This document shows, piece by piece, positions 1 to 11,963 of a stretch of 64,000 nt of DNA. A program made the translations under genes and the position numbers. The first letter of the stretch is position 1; every line of letters begins with the position of its first letter. The notes below the pieces were generated by a model, which was not told where the DNA came from, ran no database searches, and saw only the letters and a program-made list of their open reading frames with translations. The stretch lies in assembly GCF_958295425.1 (NCBI RefSeq), contig NC_081145.1, positions 26,512,889-26,576,888 on the forward strand. The letters are read 5' to 3'. This DNA comes from Solea solea. Lineage: Eukaryota > Chordata > Actinopteri > Pleuronectiformes > Soleidae.

Positions 1-117
1 TTTGCTTTTTGAATCAGGGGAAGAAGTCGTCTCCAACAAATGGAAAACTGACAAAAAGCAGTCATGTGTTGTAGGTTTTCTGTGGTTACTCAAGCTTAAG
101 TGGAGTTAGCTTAAGTG

Positions 118-160
118 GAGGCTCTAAATTAACCATAGGTGTGAATAGTTGTTTGGCTCC
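118..160 (+). mobile_element. Short SINE-like fragment
   Basis: The stretch reading CTCTAAATTAACCATAGG then TGTGAATAGTTGTTTGG resembles the mid-part of the SINE at 60970-61356 (AAATTGACCGTAGGAG, then GTGAATGGTTGTTTG). It is small and decayed. No coding signal is seen in 1-1048. Confidence 0.35.
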
Positions 161-1048
161 CTCTCTCCCAATTGTGAGCTGGGTTCAGTGGGGCTTTCCA
201 GTTGTAGCCAGAAGTCAGAATATCCGAGTTTTCTGACTGAAACGCCTTAAGACACATCTACAATTCTGAAAGTTGGAGCAACACAGGATTCCAGGATTCC
301 CAGTCCATAGTTTTTGAATTGCCTCGACTACCTGTCAAGGAGGTAATGTATGGTAAATGGAGAAGTACCCTCTTCTTTTGCCTTCAGGTAAAAATGAATC
401 TAAGCTGCTGACAAAGCCAGGGAGGAGTAAAACCTCAGGGCCTGGGCCCCAGTAATCCCATGCATTAAGTAGGCACTGTTTCCAAGTCATCAAAGACAGC
501 AATTCCCTTAAATCAAAGTTCACGCTCACTTGACATAAACACTGACTGTTGTTCAGGGCTCCGTGAGCGTCGTGGCTCCTTTCCTCCACCAGTTCATGTG
601 TTGGCACTAACTCTCTGACCACCAACTTAGTTCCATCGATAAATAAAGAGAAAATGAATTCATCAGTTTTATGATTTGCAGGAACCAGTTGTCACACTAA
701 ACTATTAGATTTATTAATCTATTGTTTGGTGTGGTTTGGAGTCAGTTTAATGGATCTGACTGTAATTAAAAAAACACATTTATTGCTTGTTGGTTTTCCA
801 GTGTCTGCGTGCATTCGACGACAAAACCAACACAGCGATAAAATAATTATCGGGATTTTTTCCATCAATTTTCAAATGTATTAAATAAGCACTGTAATAA
901 ATAAAAACAAAGCGCTCTTTGCTTCTGTCAAGTCAAAAATGAAAAAAAAAGGCATTTCATTTGCAGCTAAACCTGGTTTTAAAAAGGTTTATGACCAACG
1001 AGAATGTTTCTAATTAGCATTCACTACTGGGTTAAATGACTTTACAAG

Positions 1049-1287
1049 TAGGGCTGCAACAATGAATCGATTATTTTTCAATAATTAAAACAAGCTTTGT
1101 GAATATGTTCTGGTTTCTTTGCTGCATATAAGAAAGAAGTCATTAAAACTGAATTACATTTGGTTTGTGGCCAAAATAAGACATTTGAGAACCTCGTGTC
1201 CAGGTTTTCGTAAACACTGATCATAATTTTACAGTCCAAACTCGACAGATTAATCAATAATGAGAACAACTGTTAGTTGCAGCTCTA
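1049..1287. mobile_element. MITE with TAGGGCTGCAAC inverted ends, copy 1
   Basis: It starts TAGGGCTGCAAC and ends GTTGCAGCTCTA, inverted with one mismatch. The inside carries ATCGATTA-like dyads and the internal tract about GGTTTCTTTGC and AAAATAAGACATTTGAGAAC shared with later copies. The duplicated target site is unclear, so the superfamily is not assigned. Confidence 0.7.
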
Positions 1288-2183
1288 CTCTTTATTCTCT
1301 CATCCTCCTCCTCTTCACACACTGGTATAGTGGAATTAGATTAAGATGGAGCGAGAGATAAGGTGACTGTAATTATTATTTTATTTTATTAAAATAGTTT
1401 GAGAATCGCTGTCCGAGAGGATTCCTATTAGAGCGGTCTAGGTCTCAAACATGCGGCCATAAATGTGTTTGTGAATAGTACTTATAAAAGGTTTCATAAT
1501 TAATCCAGCAGATCGCGCTACTCTGAGTTATCTTCATACAAAGTGCTTGTTTTCGCCAATAAATGGTTCGGATTGTTTTTGTAAGCAAGGGCGTAGGTTT
1601 GGGTACAAGACTGATGGTGTGGACACTGCGCCGCTGTGTTGTCAGAACAGCACGTCTCTATCGTCTCCTCTGTGACTCGCAGCTATGCTTCTGCTCCGCT
1701 GTGATGCATTCATCGATGCTTGTAAAAAATCTCATTTTCACTCTCGCTCTGCTCTCTGCAACACAGGGAAGAAGTTACGTGAAGCAAACACTTAAATATT
1801 AAGATTAAGTTATTCACTCTTTTTTATTCCAATGTTACCACAATATGCAGACGATATTTTGTCCATCCAGATGATGCCCAATCATACGCAGACCATAAAC
1901 AGGTGCTCGCAGGGTGTCCTGTGGTCTGCATGAACATAAATAAGGCTTCAACTCACCGTTTCTGTGACTGACGTTCATCTACTTGACATAATTATGTTAG
2001 CCTGAAAATGAGGCCCAGATTTCACCTCCACAATCTCTCAGCATGAGAGTGAGGCCCCGCATGCTGCTGTTGGGAGCTGGCTTCTCTTCCTGCCATGGAA
2101 AACAGCTGACTTGCAGCTGGTGGGAGTGGTCAGTAGCTGTAGGCCATGTAGTTAGGTACATATTTTAAGTTTATTTTCTTTGA

Positions 2184-2350
2184 CCCTTAAAGCTGCAGTG
2201 TGTAACTTTGACAATGTTCATCCGTCATCGGTGTTTCACTCGTGACAGCTCTCACGTTTGGTCGCCTCCTTTTGGCTGATTTATTTCCATAAATATTAAA
2301 TAACACAAACTTTCTTTTTTTACGTGACGTCAAAATTACAAAGTTACAGA
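2184..2350. mobile_element. MITE fragment with TTAAAGCTGCAGTGTGTAAC end
   Basis: Begins CTTAAAGCTGCAGTGTGTAAC, close to TTTAAAGGTACATTGTGTAAC at 34765 and to the inverse end ACACACTGGACCTTTAA near 34012. These look like ends of one fish MITE family. The right boundary here is approximate. Confidence 0.4.
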
Positions 2351-2379
2351 TACCCCGCCGCGTTCCACGTTTGTTTGAG

Positions 2380-2527
2380 TTTTTATGAATTTTAATGTTG
2401 ATTGTAATGCAATTTCAATTTCTAGCTTTTATTTTGATTTTGATTAATGTCATTTAATGTCATTTTTCTTAATGTATTTCTATGCCCTGTGTATGAATAG
2501 TGCCATACAAATAAAGTTGCCTTGCCA
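2380..2527 (+). mobile_element. L2-type LINE 3' tail
   Basis: Ends GAATAGTGCCATACAAATAA then AGTTGCCTTGCC, matching the end of the LINE at 21,020-21,066 (GGTGCTATACAAATAAAC then TTGCCTTGCC). A 5'-truncated insertion. Confidence 0.6.
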
Positions 2528-2713
2528 TCACAAAAAGGTTGTAATGTAATCAACGAAAAATTAAAATTTCAATATGTAAAGTTGGATAAAAAGTGGATTT
2601 GTCGGTTCATTTTTTTTGCATTTAATTATCAGTGATTTCTTTCGTGAAAACAGGTATGAATGTAACAAACGTTTGTTTTTGTCGTAGTTTAACCTAAAGA
2701 CTTGCCGTTTCAG

Positions 2714-2821
2714 ATCATCCGGGTTATGCCAGAGAGACACCCTTCGCGTCCGTACACGGCTGAGCTGGAGCGACGCTTCAGGGACGCAGAGGGAGTCTTT
2801 GTGCAGTCGCATCCAGCCGAG
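2714..2821 (+). CDS. Internal coding exon of an unidentified gene (third-last exon)
   Basis: A 36-codon exon, phase 0 at both ends. It is bounded by a TTTCAG acceptor and a GAG|GTAAAA donor. The peptide contains RVMPERHPSRPYTAELERRF and is rich in Arg and Glu. It joins in frame to 4617-4800 and then to 9371-9429, and that consistent phasing is the main support for a real gene. The start of the gene lies before the window. I do not recognise the family, so no function is given. The ORF runs on past the donor, but the downstream translation is low-complexity intron. Confidence 0.6.
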
Positions 2822-3231
2822 GTAAAACAGGGGTCACGCTTCTGCACCACAGCTGGTTTTTTTTCCACTGCCTCTTCAAATGAAGCAATTCAAAAAATAA
2901 GAAAATGCATTTTTCCCTCAGTGAGTGTAGAGATATTTTGCAGGACATTGATTCTGTTATTCGGTATAGGAAATGAATGCTCCTAACTTTAGGAGACATA
3001 TTCTATTAATTATCCATTTATAAAAGGGTGAAAACAAATCAGGGATCATTCATCATTCTGTGACCTGTGGAAGAGGGATATTGGCAGTAATAAGCTACTT
3101 ATTATCCATTACTCCTCAAATGTAGCAATGATCAACTTATTACTTGGTATCAAAAGTAATAAATTACATTACTTGTTATATTGCAATCAAAAAGTGTCGC
3201 ATTACGAGTTTCATTTGGAACTAAATCCAAT

Positions 3232-3524
3232 TAGGGCTGCAACTATTTTGATTTCGATTTCTGGAAATTTCAGGTCACCATTTTTCAACATTTCTGAGTC
3301 TTCATTGCAAAAGTAGTCGACATATTTATAGATTATGAAAGTAATTGACCAAAATGATTCTGTTTTAATGATTTCTTTGTTGTATGAGGCAAAGAAACCA
3401 GAAAATATTCACACGTAAGAAGCTGAAAAATCAGAAAGCTTGTTTTATTTATTGAAAAAAAAACAAAAAACTCTCAAAATGATAAATCGATGATCTAAAG
3501 TGTTGAATAATCATTGCAGCTCTA
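3232..3524. mobile_element. MITE with TAGGGCTGCAAC ends, copy 2
   Basis: Left end TAGGGCTGCAAC, right end ATTGCAGCTCTA. Internal ATGATTTCTTTGTTGTATGAGG and AAAATATTCACA segments recur in other copies. It directly abuts the next MITE. Confidence 0.7.
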
Positions 3525-3527
3525 GTA

Positions 3528-4112
3528 TTAAAGGCGACATAGACCGGAAGCTCCAATTAACGCTGTGTTTGTTTGTGTATCTGCGTCATTACCTCGTTTA
3601 TGAAACCCTAAAGCTTCAGAACAAACAGTTCAGCCACTGCTGAGAAAATAGTGTTGTATTGTTTTCCTGGGCTCTGCGAAGTGGATCGGCACTTCCGTAG
3701 TTTGATGTCGTCATCAAAAATCCTCACCACTCCTCTCACCACCGTAGCGCCTCCTGGTGCGGGCACTAGTCAGGGCACATCCGGTTGCGTACATTCAACC
3801 GCAGAAGAAGAAGAACTACTCTCGTTGTAGCTGCTGAGATGCAGAGCATCCACCGTGCCAGAGGGGGAGCTGTGTATCTGAGAGCTGGCCTATCTATTAC
3901 GTCACTTCCAGGTACCTGGCCAATCACAGTACAGTAGGAAAGCTCTCGTTGGCTGGCCAATCACAACACAGTCCTGGTTCTGGGGGTGTGGTTTTGCTCT
4001 GAAACAGCGCGGCGATTAGGAGGTTTTTAACCATGAAAACAAGTTAATATATGTAAGTAGACCTCCATAACTAACATATATGTGTGATACAAGCATTCTA
4101 TGTCGCCTTTAA
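3528..4112. mobile_element. Nonautonomous DNA transposon with 16-bp perfect TIRs
   Basis: The left end TTAAAGGCGACATAGA (3528-3543) and right end TCTATGTCGCCTTTAA (4097-4112) are exact inverted repeats. The outer TTAA on both sides could be a piggyBac-type target duplication, although the inner ends do not look like classic piggyBac. The interior is GC-richer than its surroundings, with two GGCCAATCAC direct repeats (CCAAT boxes) and no transposase. Confidence 0.75.
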
Positions 4113-4128
4113 GCATTTATGACACAGG

Positions 4129-4148
4129 TATATATATGTACATATGTA

Positions 4149-4187
<39 letters not shown>

Positions 4188-4190
4188 ACA
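4129..4190. repeat. AT microsatellite
   Basis: Mostly (TA)n with interspersed GTATA and CATATG, in the intron before exon 4617-4800. Confidence 0.9.
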
Positions 4191-4616
4191 CCTTGAAGAC
4201 AAGTTTATAGATGCCAGACATCGTGCAGAGGATTAGACATTCTACAGGGATGTCAGTCATCATCAGTTATTATCCCTCAGGGACTGTGGTTAGAGAAGAC
4301 AGAGGGTTTACTGTCAACACTGACAGTCCGATCAGACGACTCACATTTGATCCTTATCTAAATTGTCTGTTCTGGTTGTGCACCTTTCAACATCGCCTTC
4401 AATCATTCTCTGATTCGGTACACTATTTTTGCGTGCCTCTTTGGGTCCTCGTATCCCCTCATATCTTCACCCGAATCACCTGGTGCGTGCTTGTAGCTCT
4501 GGTTTTGCTCACGACCTGTCATCACCCCCGAAAATCTCCTGGGAGTCTTGCAGCCATGTTCACCAAAGCGTTTTCTTTTTATCACTGTGATAGTAAAAAA
4601 ATCCATGTGTGTCTAG

Positions 4617-4800
4617 GTGTTTCAGCAAGAGCTCCCAGAGACCATCCAGGACATCTGGGACTATTTAACAGAAGAGCCTGACAGAGTCCCAGAGTCCAGC
4701 TGGAGACTCGCGTCTCCGAAGTCCCTCCTGGACAACTTGTGCCAAACCATGTTCTGCCTCTTCAGCGGCTGCTTCACCGGCGAAGAAGCACAACAGAACT
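4617..4800 (+). CDS. Penultimate coding exon of the same unidentified gene
   Basis: The acceptor is either TAG at 4614-4616 or CAG at 4623-4625. Both keep phase 0 after the preceding exon, so the choice only adds or drops three residues. The exon ends AACT|GTGAGT in phase 1. The peptide is acidic first (DIWDYLTEEPDRVPESSW) and then cysteine-rich (NLCQTMFCLFSGCFTGEEAQ). No catalytic motif or membrane segment long enough to call is visible. The balanced composition and codon use contrast with the surrounding AT-rich intron. The product is unknown. Confidence 0.6.
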
Positions 4801-5785
4801 GTGAGTAGAACAGAGATGAAGTCATTGCTAATAACAAACACTTATAATTTGTTTTTCATGTTAAAGAGGCAGGCTCGGCTACATAACTGCTCTGAAAACG
4901 AAAATCCATTTCACGTGATTATGTCTCCTAAATTTATTGCATTACATTAGACAGCGGCTCGTTTATCTCGTATAACGGAGACGGGAGCAAAAAAGCAAGT
5001 AAGAACAAATAAAGATACGGGAGGAAAGAGTACATCACATGAAAGCAAACATCATACAAACAAAGAAATCACCCTAAAAGTCCAGAGGACAGGCATCATT
5101 GGCAAACATTACAAAAGCTTTATGGCCATGAGTAAGAATTCAACATACTCCATTAGACAGCGCTGGGAAAGTTTGGTTACAAGTTTAAGAACGGTTTAGT
5201 ACGGAGAGATTTCTGCTGGGAGAATTTGACTCTATTTTTATTTCTCCGAATCAGAAATCAAAAATGGCTGTTTCACAGTTCTCTTGCTGGAGTGAAGTGA
5301 AGTTATCTCTCTGCGGACTCATTTCATGTGTTTTTTTGGCACTTTGAAACCCTTCTGGAAAGAAGATAAACAATTCATTTTGAAAACCTTTGGATATAGT
5401 GTTAGATTTTTCATTCATCTTCGTGTATCTTGGGAAAACTCCCTGAAAACCCTCAGTAAGAGAGACGAATATTTGCTGCAGATATCCATGGTTGCTAGTA
5501 AAAAAAAAGGCTTCAGCCAGATCCTCTCCCCCTTATAAATATTAACTCAATCCACAACATGGAGACATTGACTTTTATTTTACAGTGTGACTTTAAAAGG
5601 AGACAAGTACTGGGGAAAAAAGGGATTGTAAAACTGTCTGAATATGAATATGGTCTGCACTGCACCTACTCTAACTGTCCAGACCCCGTTCCTTGTTCAT
5701 ATAAAAACCAAATAAAAGTAATGAGAAGCAATAAATGATCAGATAAAGACAGGTTTAAGAGGTCCCGCCATGGCTGCAGGCGTTC

Positions 5786-6140
5786 TCAGGTGTTTCTCAG
5801 ACAATAGAAGAGGAACCGAGAATGAGGAAGCAGTAAATAAAACACCAAAGATAATAAAACATTAACTGAACGTGCCATCACTCGCCTCCTCAGGGAGAAG
5901 TTCCATAAACCAGAGGCCCCTAGTGGCAAAAGCATAATCACCTGTTGACGGAAGAGCCTCATTTGAGGATCTAAAGCTGTGAGTGAGCTCATAAAACGTT
6001 GACATCTCTGCTATGAACTGTACCTTAGAGCAAGACTCATAGTTTAAATCTTTTTTTCTTAAATATGCCTGGAAGAGACAATTCAGGATTGGGGTCATGT
6101 GGTTTTGTAGAATCTTGGTCAGACCTGGGAATGGTGGCAC
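5786..6140 (-). mobile_element. Possible non-LTR retrotransposon tail, broken
   Basis: Two overlapping minus-strand frames. One reads GDYAFATRGLWFMELLPEEA, which resembles the C-terminal end of L2-like polymerases (the FATRAPRLWNSLP type). It is frameshifted and short. Assigned by resemblance only. Confidence 0.35.
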
Positions 6141-8527
6141 CTGGCATATATCTGGAGAGCAGTAGAGTTTAGCATCAGTGACGGCATATCAGTGCAGATA
6201 CACAGGTGGGGGAACACATCCCATTTCCTGTCAGTAACCCTACCTTTTTGCTAATGTCGGTGTGTGCTGGAAGTCTACTACCGTGGCCATAATACACAGC
6301 GTAAACACTGTCAGGTTGTAAAAGTAAGTGGCTTTAAACATCTGGGACAAATAATGTGGCTGCATTTTTTGAAATTAATGCTGCCACATTGTATAGGGGG
6401 CTTTGTATAGGGGGTGTGCGCCGTTCATGCCAGGGCATTATTCAGCTGCAATTTTGTTTCAAAGGTGCTGTGGTCCCCTCTCTCTCACTTGCAACTGTGT
6501 TTTTGTTGTGAGGGTATGCGAGTTATATGTGGTATTTCTGGATTGCATTATAAGATTTTCCTGCATGGCCCCACCAGAATTTCCAGACCAAAATCGCCAC
6601 AGGATATGAATACAGACACTAATGCACAAACAATGAACAGGTCTCCTTGACTTGAACTGTTACAGCTGTTAAGCCAAATTGTTGGTACAGAAGGTTCTTA
6701 TGGGGCCTCAGCCCTGATAGGTAAGATGTTGAACAGGTTTCTTCATAATGGCTTAGGAGGGAGGGAGGGAGGGTGCAGCCTTTCAGTTGGGGAGAGGCCA
6801 GCAATTAGGGTTACATGTTACATTAGGGGTTTTTTTATTTTTGTTTTGTGTTATTGTTTTTTTTTCTTTTTCTGTACATGGGTTGACTATTGATAATGTA
6901 ATACATTGAAGCAAAAGAAAACTGTCTATGAAGTATTTATGTATGTATTATATATGACGCACACTGGAGATGGTATCCATGTATGGCATTCATGTAATTG
7001 TTTCTACTGTTTGATTTGAACTAAAACATATTTTAATGGGGATGAGCCAATGCTATACTTCGGTGTTGGCCCAATAATGGTCAAAACCACTGTATCAAAT
7101 ATTGGAGAGATGAGAATTCTGTAGCTCTTGTGCTTTACTGTGCAACAGTGTTTTGAGCGTGTTTTTTTAAGCGTGAGTCATGTTGTGGGCCGCTTATTTC
7201 TTCTTAATGGGAGCAGAATATTTGTTGGAGAATTATGTGTTTGAAATAGCTTAAAATGGCTTAAAATTGGCAGATACTCAAGGTTGTGATGTCAGTATTG
7301 GTATTGGACGTGAAAATGGCCCACAGCCAAGCAGAAAGAGAACTTGGCTTGTGAGCCAAGTTCTCGCTGGTTCCAGTTCTTGCCAGGTCAAAGGCTGGGT
7401 CCCCAATTCCCATTGCTCATTGTTAACTGGACACTCTCAATTGACCCCATGTCACAGGGAGGCCACATCCAGTTTACTCCTTGTGCCGATCCCAATGACA
7501 AATGGGAGGGTTGCTCCGGGGGGGTATCCGGTGTGAACATCTCTGCCAAATCAAATGTGGATTGTCTGCTTTATTGTAAGATAAACTAATCGGTTTCTGG
7601 CTTTTCTTCCGCTCGCAGCAAAGTTGAATATAAATAAAACATGAAATCTCCTTTCCACGAATTTCCTCACCAGCAAATTGTTGCGGTGTTGTGTGACAGA
7701 TTGACTAACTCTTTACTTTGGCAGAACATTCTTCATTCACTTTGCGTCTGTCCATATTAAGTGGAGTGATGACATTTCCTTCAATCCAATAATCCTCTTA
7801 ATGCTTCTCTTGTGAGTCATTTGGAATCAGTTGACGGCATGGGACACATGCACCTGTATGCACGTCAGATCAGGAGCAGCTCTTTCTCATTTTTAAGCTC
7901 AATTATTTAATATTTTTTAAACCTTTTGAGCCTGAAGGCGCTCTCTCTATGGACACAGACAGTTTAGTTGATAGACTAGAGAGGACTTAATACGATTTCG
8001 TTCTGGTCCTAATTTAATTTCCTAAACTAAATACATGTCCCCTACAGCGCCTGTTTTTCATAGCGCCGTCTACCAATTGCTAATTTCAGCAATCAGTTAG
8101 TTTCAATTTCATAAGTTATGAAGTCGCCCTCAATATTCTCCCTCGTGTATTTCGAATGGTTAAAACGTGCTCGCTTGAGCATTTACTTATTCATTTACTT
8201 ATAAAATCAATGCACAGAAGTTATATTTGCGTCGGACACTCTGAGCTGTGTGACACTTTATCTTTTGTGGAAATATCTGCAGAGAAGAAACCATCGTCAC
8301 AAAATGTACAAAAGGATTCCACGGCGTGATGGATATTTGGTGTGATCACAGCATAAGACCTATTCTAACCTGAGATCAGATGACACTTGCCCTCAGCAGG
8401 ATTCGTCCTTCCTTGACATTATGACACGTGCATTTACAAGGGTCAAAGTAGTAAATACTCATATTACCAGAAGAAAACGTCCTGGAATTAACCCTGAGGT
8501 GGACCCCATCTGTGACAACCATGTCGA

Positions 8528-8620
8528 TGAATCGATTGTTAATCAATTACTCAATTAATTGTCAAGGTTTGTGGACAAAACGTGAGCAACATCAGAGTCT
8601 AAATACTTTATCAATTCTGG
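8528..8620. mobile_element. Fragment of the GGGCTGCAAC MITE family
   Basis: ATGAATCGATTGTTAATC with AATTACTCAATTAATTGTC and GTTTGTGGACAAAAC, the half-arm motifs found in the other copies. Confidence 0.4.
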
Positions 8621-9290
8621 TGGAAATGATGTGAACACACAGTTGCTCCATGCCAGAAAAAGAGATATACAGTTACAAGAAAGAAAGTACCAAATATTAT
8701 AGTAGTATAATATAGTAATTATATATGATGTATAATTACTATATATATAATTATATATTATATAATATATAATTATACTGTATATAAAACAAATGAAAAT
8801 GCAATATGTACCAATAAAAGGCCCTGGGGCCAAATCCAGCCCAATTCAGTGCTAGCTTGGCTAAATTTGGCCCTTGTATTTGTATTATTTATAATCATTC
8901 ACACATTTTATAGCAGTATTGTGTCAGTATTGGCTGCACCAGCTTGTGTAAGTGCGTATGACATGTCCAACACTCTCTAAACGGCAGCTGCAACTATTTA
9001 GCATGTGACCGCTCACAAAAGAGGTGAAATCTCACTTGTGCTTAGGTCAAGTCCCATGGATGATACCAAATATCCTGGCTGTAAAAACACAGAAGTACAT
9101 CTCTAGGAAGTAATCCATCATATGCGTGATATAAGACTGACAGACAGACAGACACACGACTTTATTAATCCCTTTGGGAGGTTCCCTCGGGGAAATTAAC
9201 AGCTCCAACATCCACACACAGCACTGTTAAAATTAGAGTCACACTTTACAGGAGACCGGAAAGAGAAACACCCCAGGTATCAAACACCGT

Positions 9291-9293
<3 letters not shown>

Positions 9294-9332
<39 letters not shown>
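9294..9332. repeat. (TA)n microsatellite
   Basis: About 19 uninterrupted TA units, ending 38 bp before the last coding exon of the upstream gene. Confidence 0.95.
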
Positions 9333-9335
<3 letters not shown>

Positions 9336-9370
9336 GCTTAACTGTGATTTTCTTCTTGTCACCTTTGCAG

Positions 9371-9429
9371 ACTGTGGAGTTTCCCATTGGAAGAAAGGCA
9401 GGAAGAAAGACTTACGGCCTGAAAGCTGA
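9371..9429 (+). CDS. Terminal coding exon of the unidentified gene, with stop
   Basis: A TTTGCAG acceptor is followed by AC, which completes the split codon from 4800 (T+AC, Tyr). The frame then reads CGVSHWKKGRKKDLRPES and stops at TGA 9427-9429. The tail is strongly basic (WKKGRKK) and follows the cysteine cluster of the previous exon. That would suit a cytosolic or nuclear tail, but this is only a guess. The intron before it (4801-9370) is 4.6 kb and full of repeats. Confidence rests on the exact phase match and good splice signals. Confidence 0.5.
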
Positions 9430-11546
9430 GGAGAGGCCAGTGAGGGGGAAAAAAGGCCCTGTCCATACTGATTCGGGATAAAATCATTGTCTCCCCTGAG
9501 CTGTTGGAAGACGGGGTCCTGTCACTCAGGAAACCCAACTTTTCTCTTCTCTGAGGCTGTGGGTTCATAGGCTTCATTCATAGACTAAACTGATGTATGA
9601 TCAATATATTAGATACATTCTTATCTGAGGTTGGATCTATTTAAGAAGGGGAGCGCAGCATGAGCCGCGGAATCCTCGTCAGTGAAGGGGTACACAACTT
9701 CGCCTGGAGTGATGACATCACTGTCGCTTTGACAAATCCATTTTTCTTTTGCCCCAAAAAAAGTGTGCAATGTGCTGCTGCGGGCATGCACGCTTCACGT
9801 CAGAGACCCAACAAGAAGCAACACGAGAGACTACACATCGGACTGTTATTGGAAGAAAACAGCCGAGTTTGTAACGTATACAGACTTCTCTTCTATGACA
9901 TCACTGGGCAAGAGCAAGAGTGTTGGTGGAATGAACTTTAAACCTAAAGCCAAACTGTTGTCATGTCTTTATTCCACAGCTTACAATTTAAAGTGTTATT
10001 AAGCCCAGGCAGCATAATCAAAAACTCCCCATGGAGTTTTGCCTCCTTACAAGTATTTATTTCTATATTTTTATCACACACAAATGTTTAAGAGCTGAAC
10101 AGTTCCCTCCTTCCGTCCTGCCTGCCAACTATTCTTTATTTTACACCAGGCAAAACTATAAAAGTGACCATCAGAATTTACTTCTCATAACCAGGATGTT
10201 ACAAGTGTCCCTGCCAAGTGTGTTGTAGAGTTAGCATCGAAATTCAAAATATCTTTAATTTGTCCATTGTGGGCTACTGTAAAAACACGGTGATCCAAAA
10301 TTGCCGCGTAGCTGGAGCTGGAAAACAACAATCAGGTAATTCGCATACATAGTTGAGTCTCTGGATACGTCCAGCAGACGAAAGTCGGGGTCACCAGCGA
10401 GGAATTGACTATGCAGATGCAAAAGTCATTTATTTTTATGAATGAGTGCCCAGAATAAAGATGGCATTTACCATCACCACGTAACCCCCTTGTCACCCAA
10501 GTCCGCAGCAATTTAAAGGGACCATGGTCACTTGGCAACCATATTTACAACACAACCCACATTTTAGTGTATTAACCTACACGTACAGATAATGGTGAAT
10601 TATGCTTATACACTCACTACAGGCTCATAATAAGAACATTAAGTATCAATAGTATTCATCTTCAATTTCTGTAACTTTAACTTCACCTTCATTTTACACA
10701 CTGGACTTATAAGTTGTGTCAGCTCAACTGTTTTGGTTTTCCCAGGTTTTTATGGATTTAATGGAAAAGAAGCACCATTTGTTTAAGTAAAACTTAGCCA
10801 AATCACTGGTGAAGTTACTGACCTGATGCGATCGAGGCCATGAGTAGGGAAAAGGCTAGTTGCTAAAGAAGCTAAAGCTAAAGTAGTTGCACCTGTTGTG
10901 TGGAGGTTGAATTCAGCAAAGGTGAAGGATGTATTATAAAATGTACACTTACTGTGCATCACCAGGTAATTGAAACAAAGCTGACCAGGCAGCGTTGCTA
11001 TCAGCATTCCTAAATTAGCAACAGTATGCTAGCTTAGCAAAACAGGTAAAGCTTATTCCAGCCACTAAAAAAAACCCAAAAAACAACCTCACTGTGGTAC
11101 TTTTACTCTTAATTGCATGTCCGTATTATTTGTTTGACGTTAAGTCAGAGTCGTACACATCGTGACACAATGTTATTGATGGTGATCATGATGAAGGAAG
11201 ATTAAGGTAATGTTTAGGTGATTATAGTTGGTCAGGACATGAAGAATAAATATGTGTGGGTGAAATGTGTAGGAAGGATTTAGTAAAAAATCATCATACA
11301 GTATAGAGAACAGAGAGTATCGACCATCTGGGAGGAACAGGAATGACTTGTGAAGCAAAATTTTACAGTTTGCATTAAAAAATGAATAAATGTGGTGTTT
11401 CAATAAGATTCTTGGTCCATAAGTCTCACAGTAATGGCCGCACAAATGTCACTGTGTGAATGTTACAGCTCACGGATTCACTCCCACTGTCACATTATGT
11501 GTGGTTATACCATGTAAGTCTATTTTGGACAGAGAATGATGATGAA
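9430..11546 (+). other. Probable 3' UTR or downstream region of the upstream gene
   Basis: AT-rich with short random frames and no splice-supported coding. It may be 3' UTR if the signal at 11958 or 12148 is used. Confidence 0.3.
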
Positions 11547-11554
11547 GTATACAG

Positions 11555-11736
11555 CAGGGGTCTCAAACTCAGGTGACCTGGGGGCCAGCAGGGGGGCGGT
11601 CATGTGGAAAAAAGTCAATAGTATATCACAATATTCCATATGATATGAAAATGAATATATAAAAGACATTATTTTAAGTGGCGGGGCTGTATGAAATTGA
11701 TTGGGGGGCCACATGTGGGCAAGTTTGAGACCTCTG
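11555..11736. mobile_element. hAT-type MITE with 8-bp target duplication
   Basis: Ends CAGGGGTCTCAAACT and AGTTTGAGACCTCTG-like (inverted, one or two mismatches). Identical GTATACAG flanks at 11547-11554 and 11737-11744 give an 8-bp target-site duplication, the hAT hallmark. It is 182 bp with no ORF. Confidence 0.88.
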
Positions 11737-11957
11737 GTATACAGCAATGGAATGATTAAACTTCGAAGGGAGCAACATTTTCCCTCTGTAATGATGTCAC
11801 AGACAAATGACAATTATTGGTGTACAGTATGTCTATGAATGCAGTATGTGTATTTGTATTATACTTAATCAATCATATGTTACTGTATGGTTGCCTCTTT
11901 GTAACCAAGATAAGAAAATATATTTAAGGTGTATTCAAAGACCCTTTATTGTAAAAA

Positions 11958-11963
11958 AATAAA
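11958..11963 (+). promoter_or_regulatory. Candidate poly(A) signal of the upstream gene
   Basis: AATAAA lies about 2.5 kb after the stop at 9429. A second AATAAA is at 12148-12153. Either could end a long 3' UTR of the first gene; the sequence alone does not decide. Confidence 0.3.

Larger units (their letters stand above)
4801..9370 (+). other. Long intron of the upstream gene
   Basis: 4.6 kb between GTGAGT and TTTGCAG. It holds the possible non-LTR fragment at 5786-6140, a 12-bp hairpin at 7338-7365, a MITE-like piece near 8528, AT-rich repeats at 8698-8785 and 9294-9332, and a repeat motif at 9150-9210 (TTTATTAATCCCTTTGGGAG). No exon is convincingly supported. Confidence 0.5.

Noticed and set aside
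4211..4681. 156-codon plus frame as an exon
   Set aside because: It overlaps exon 4617-4800 in another frame and reads through intron sequence.
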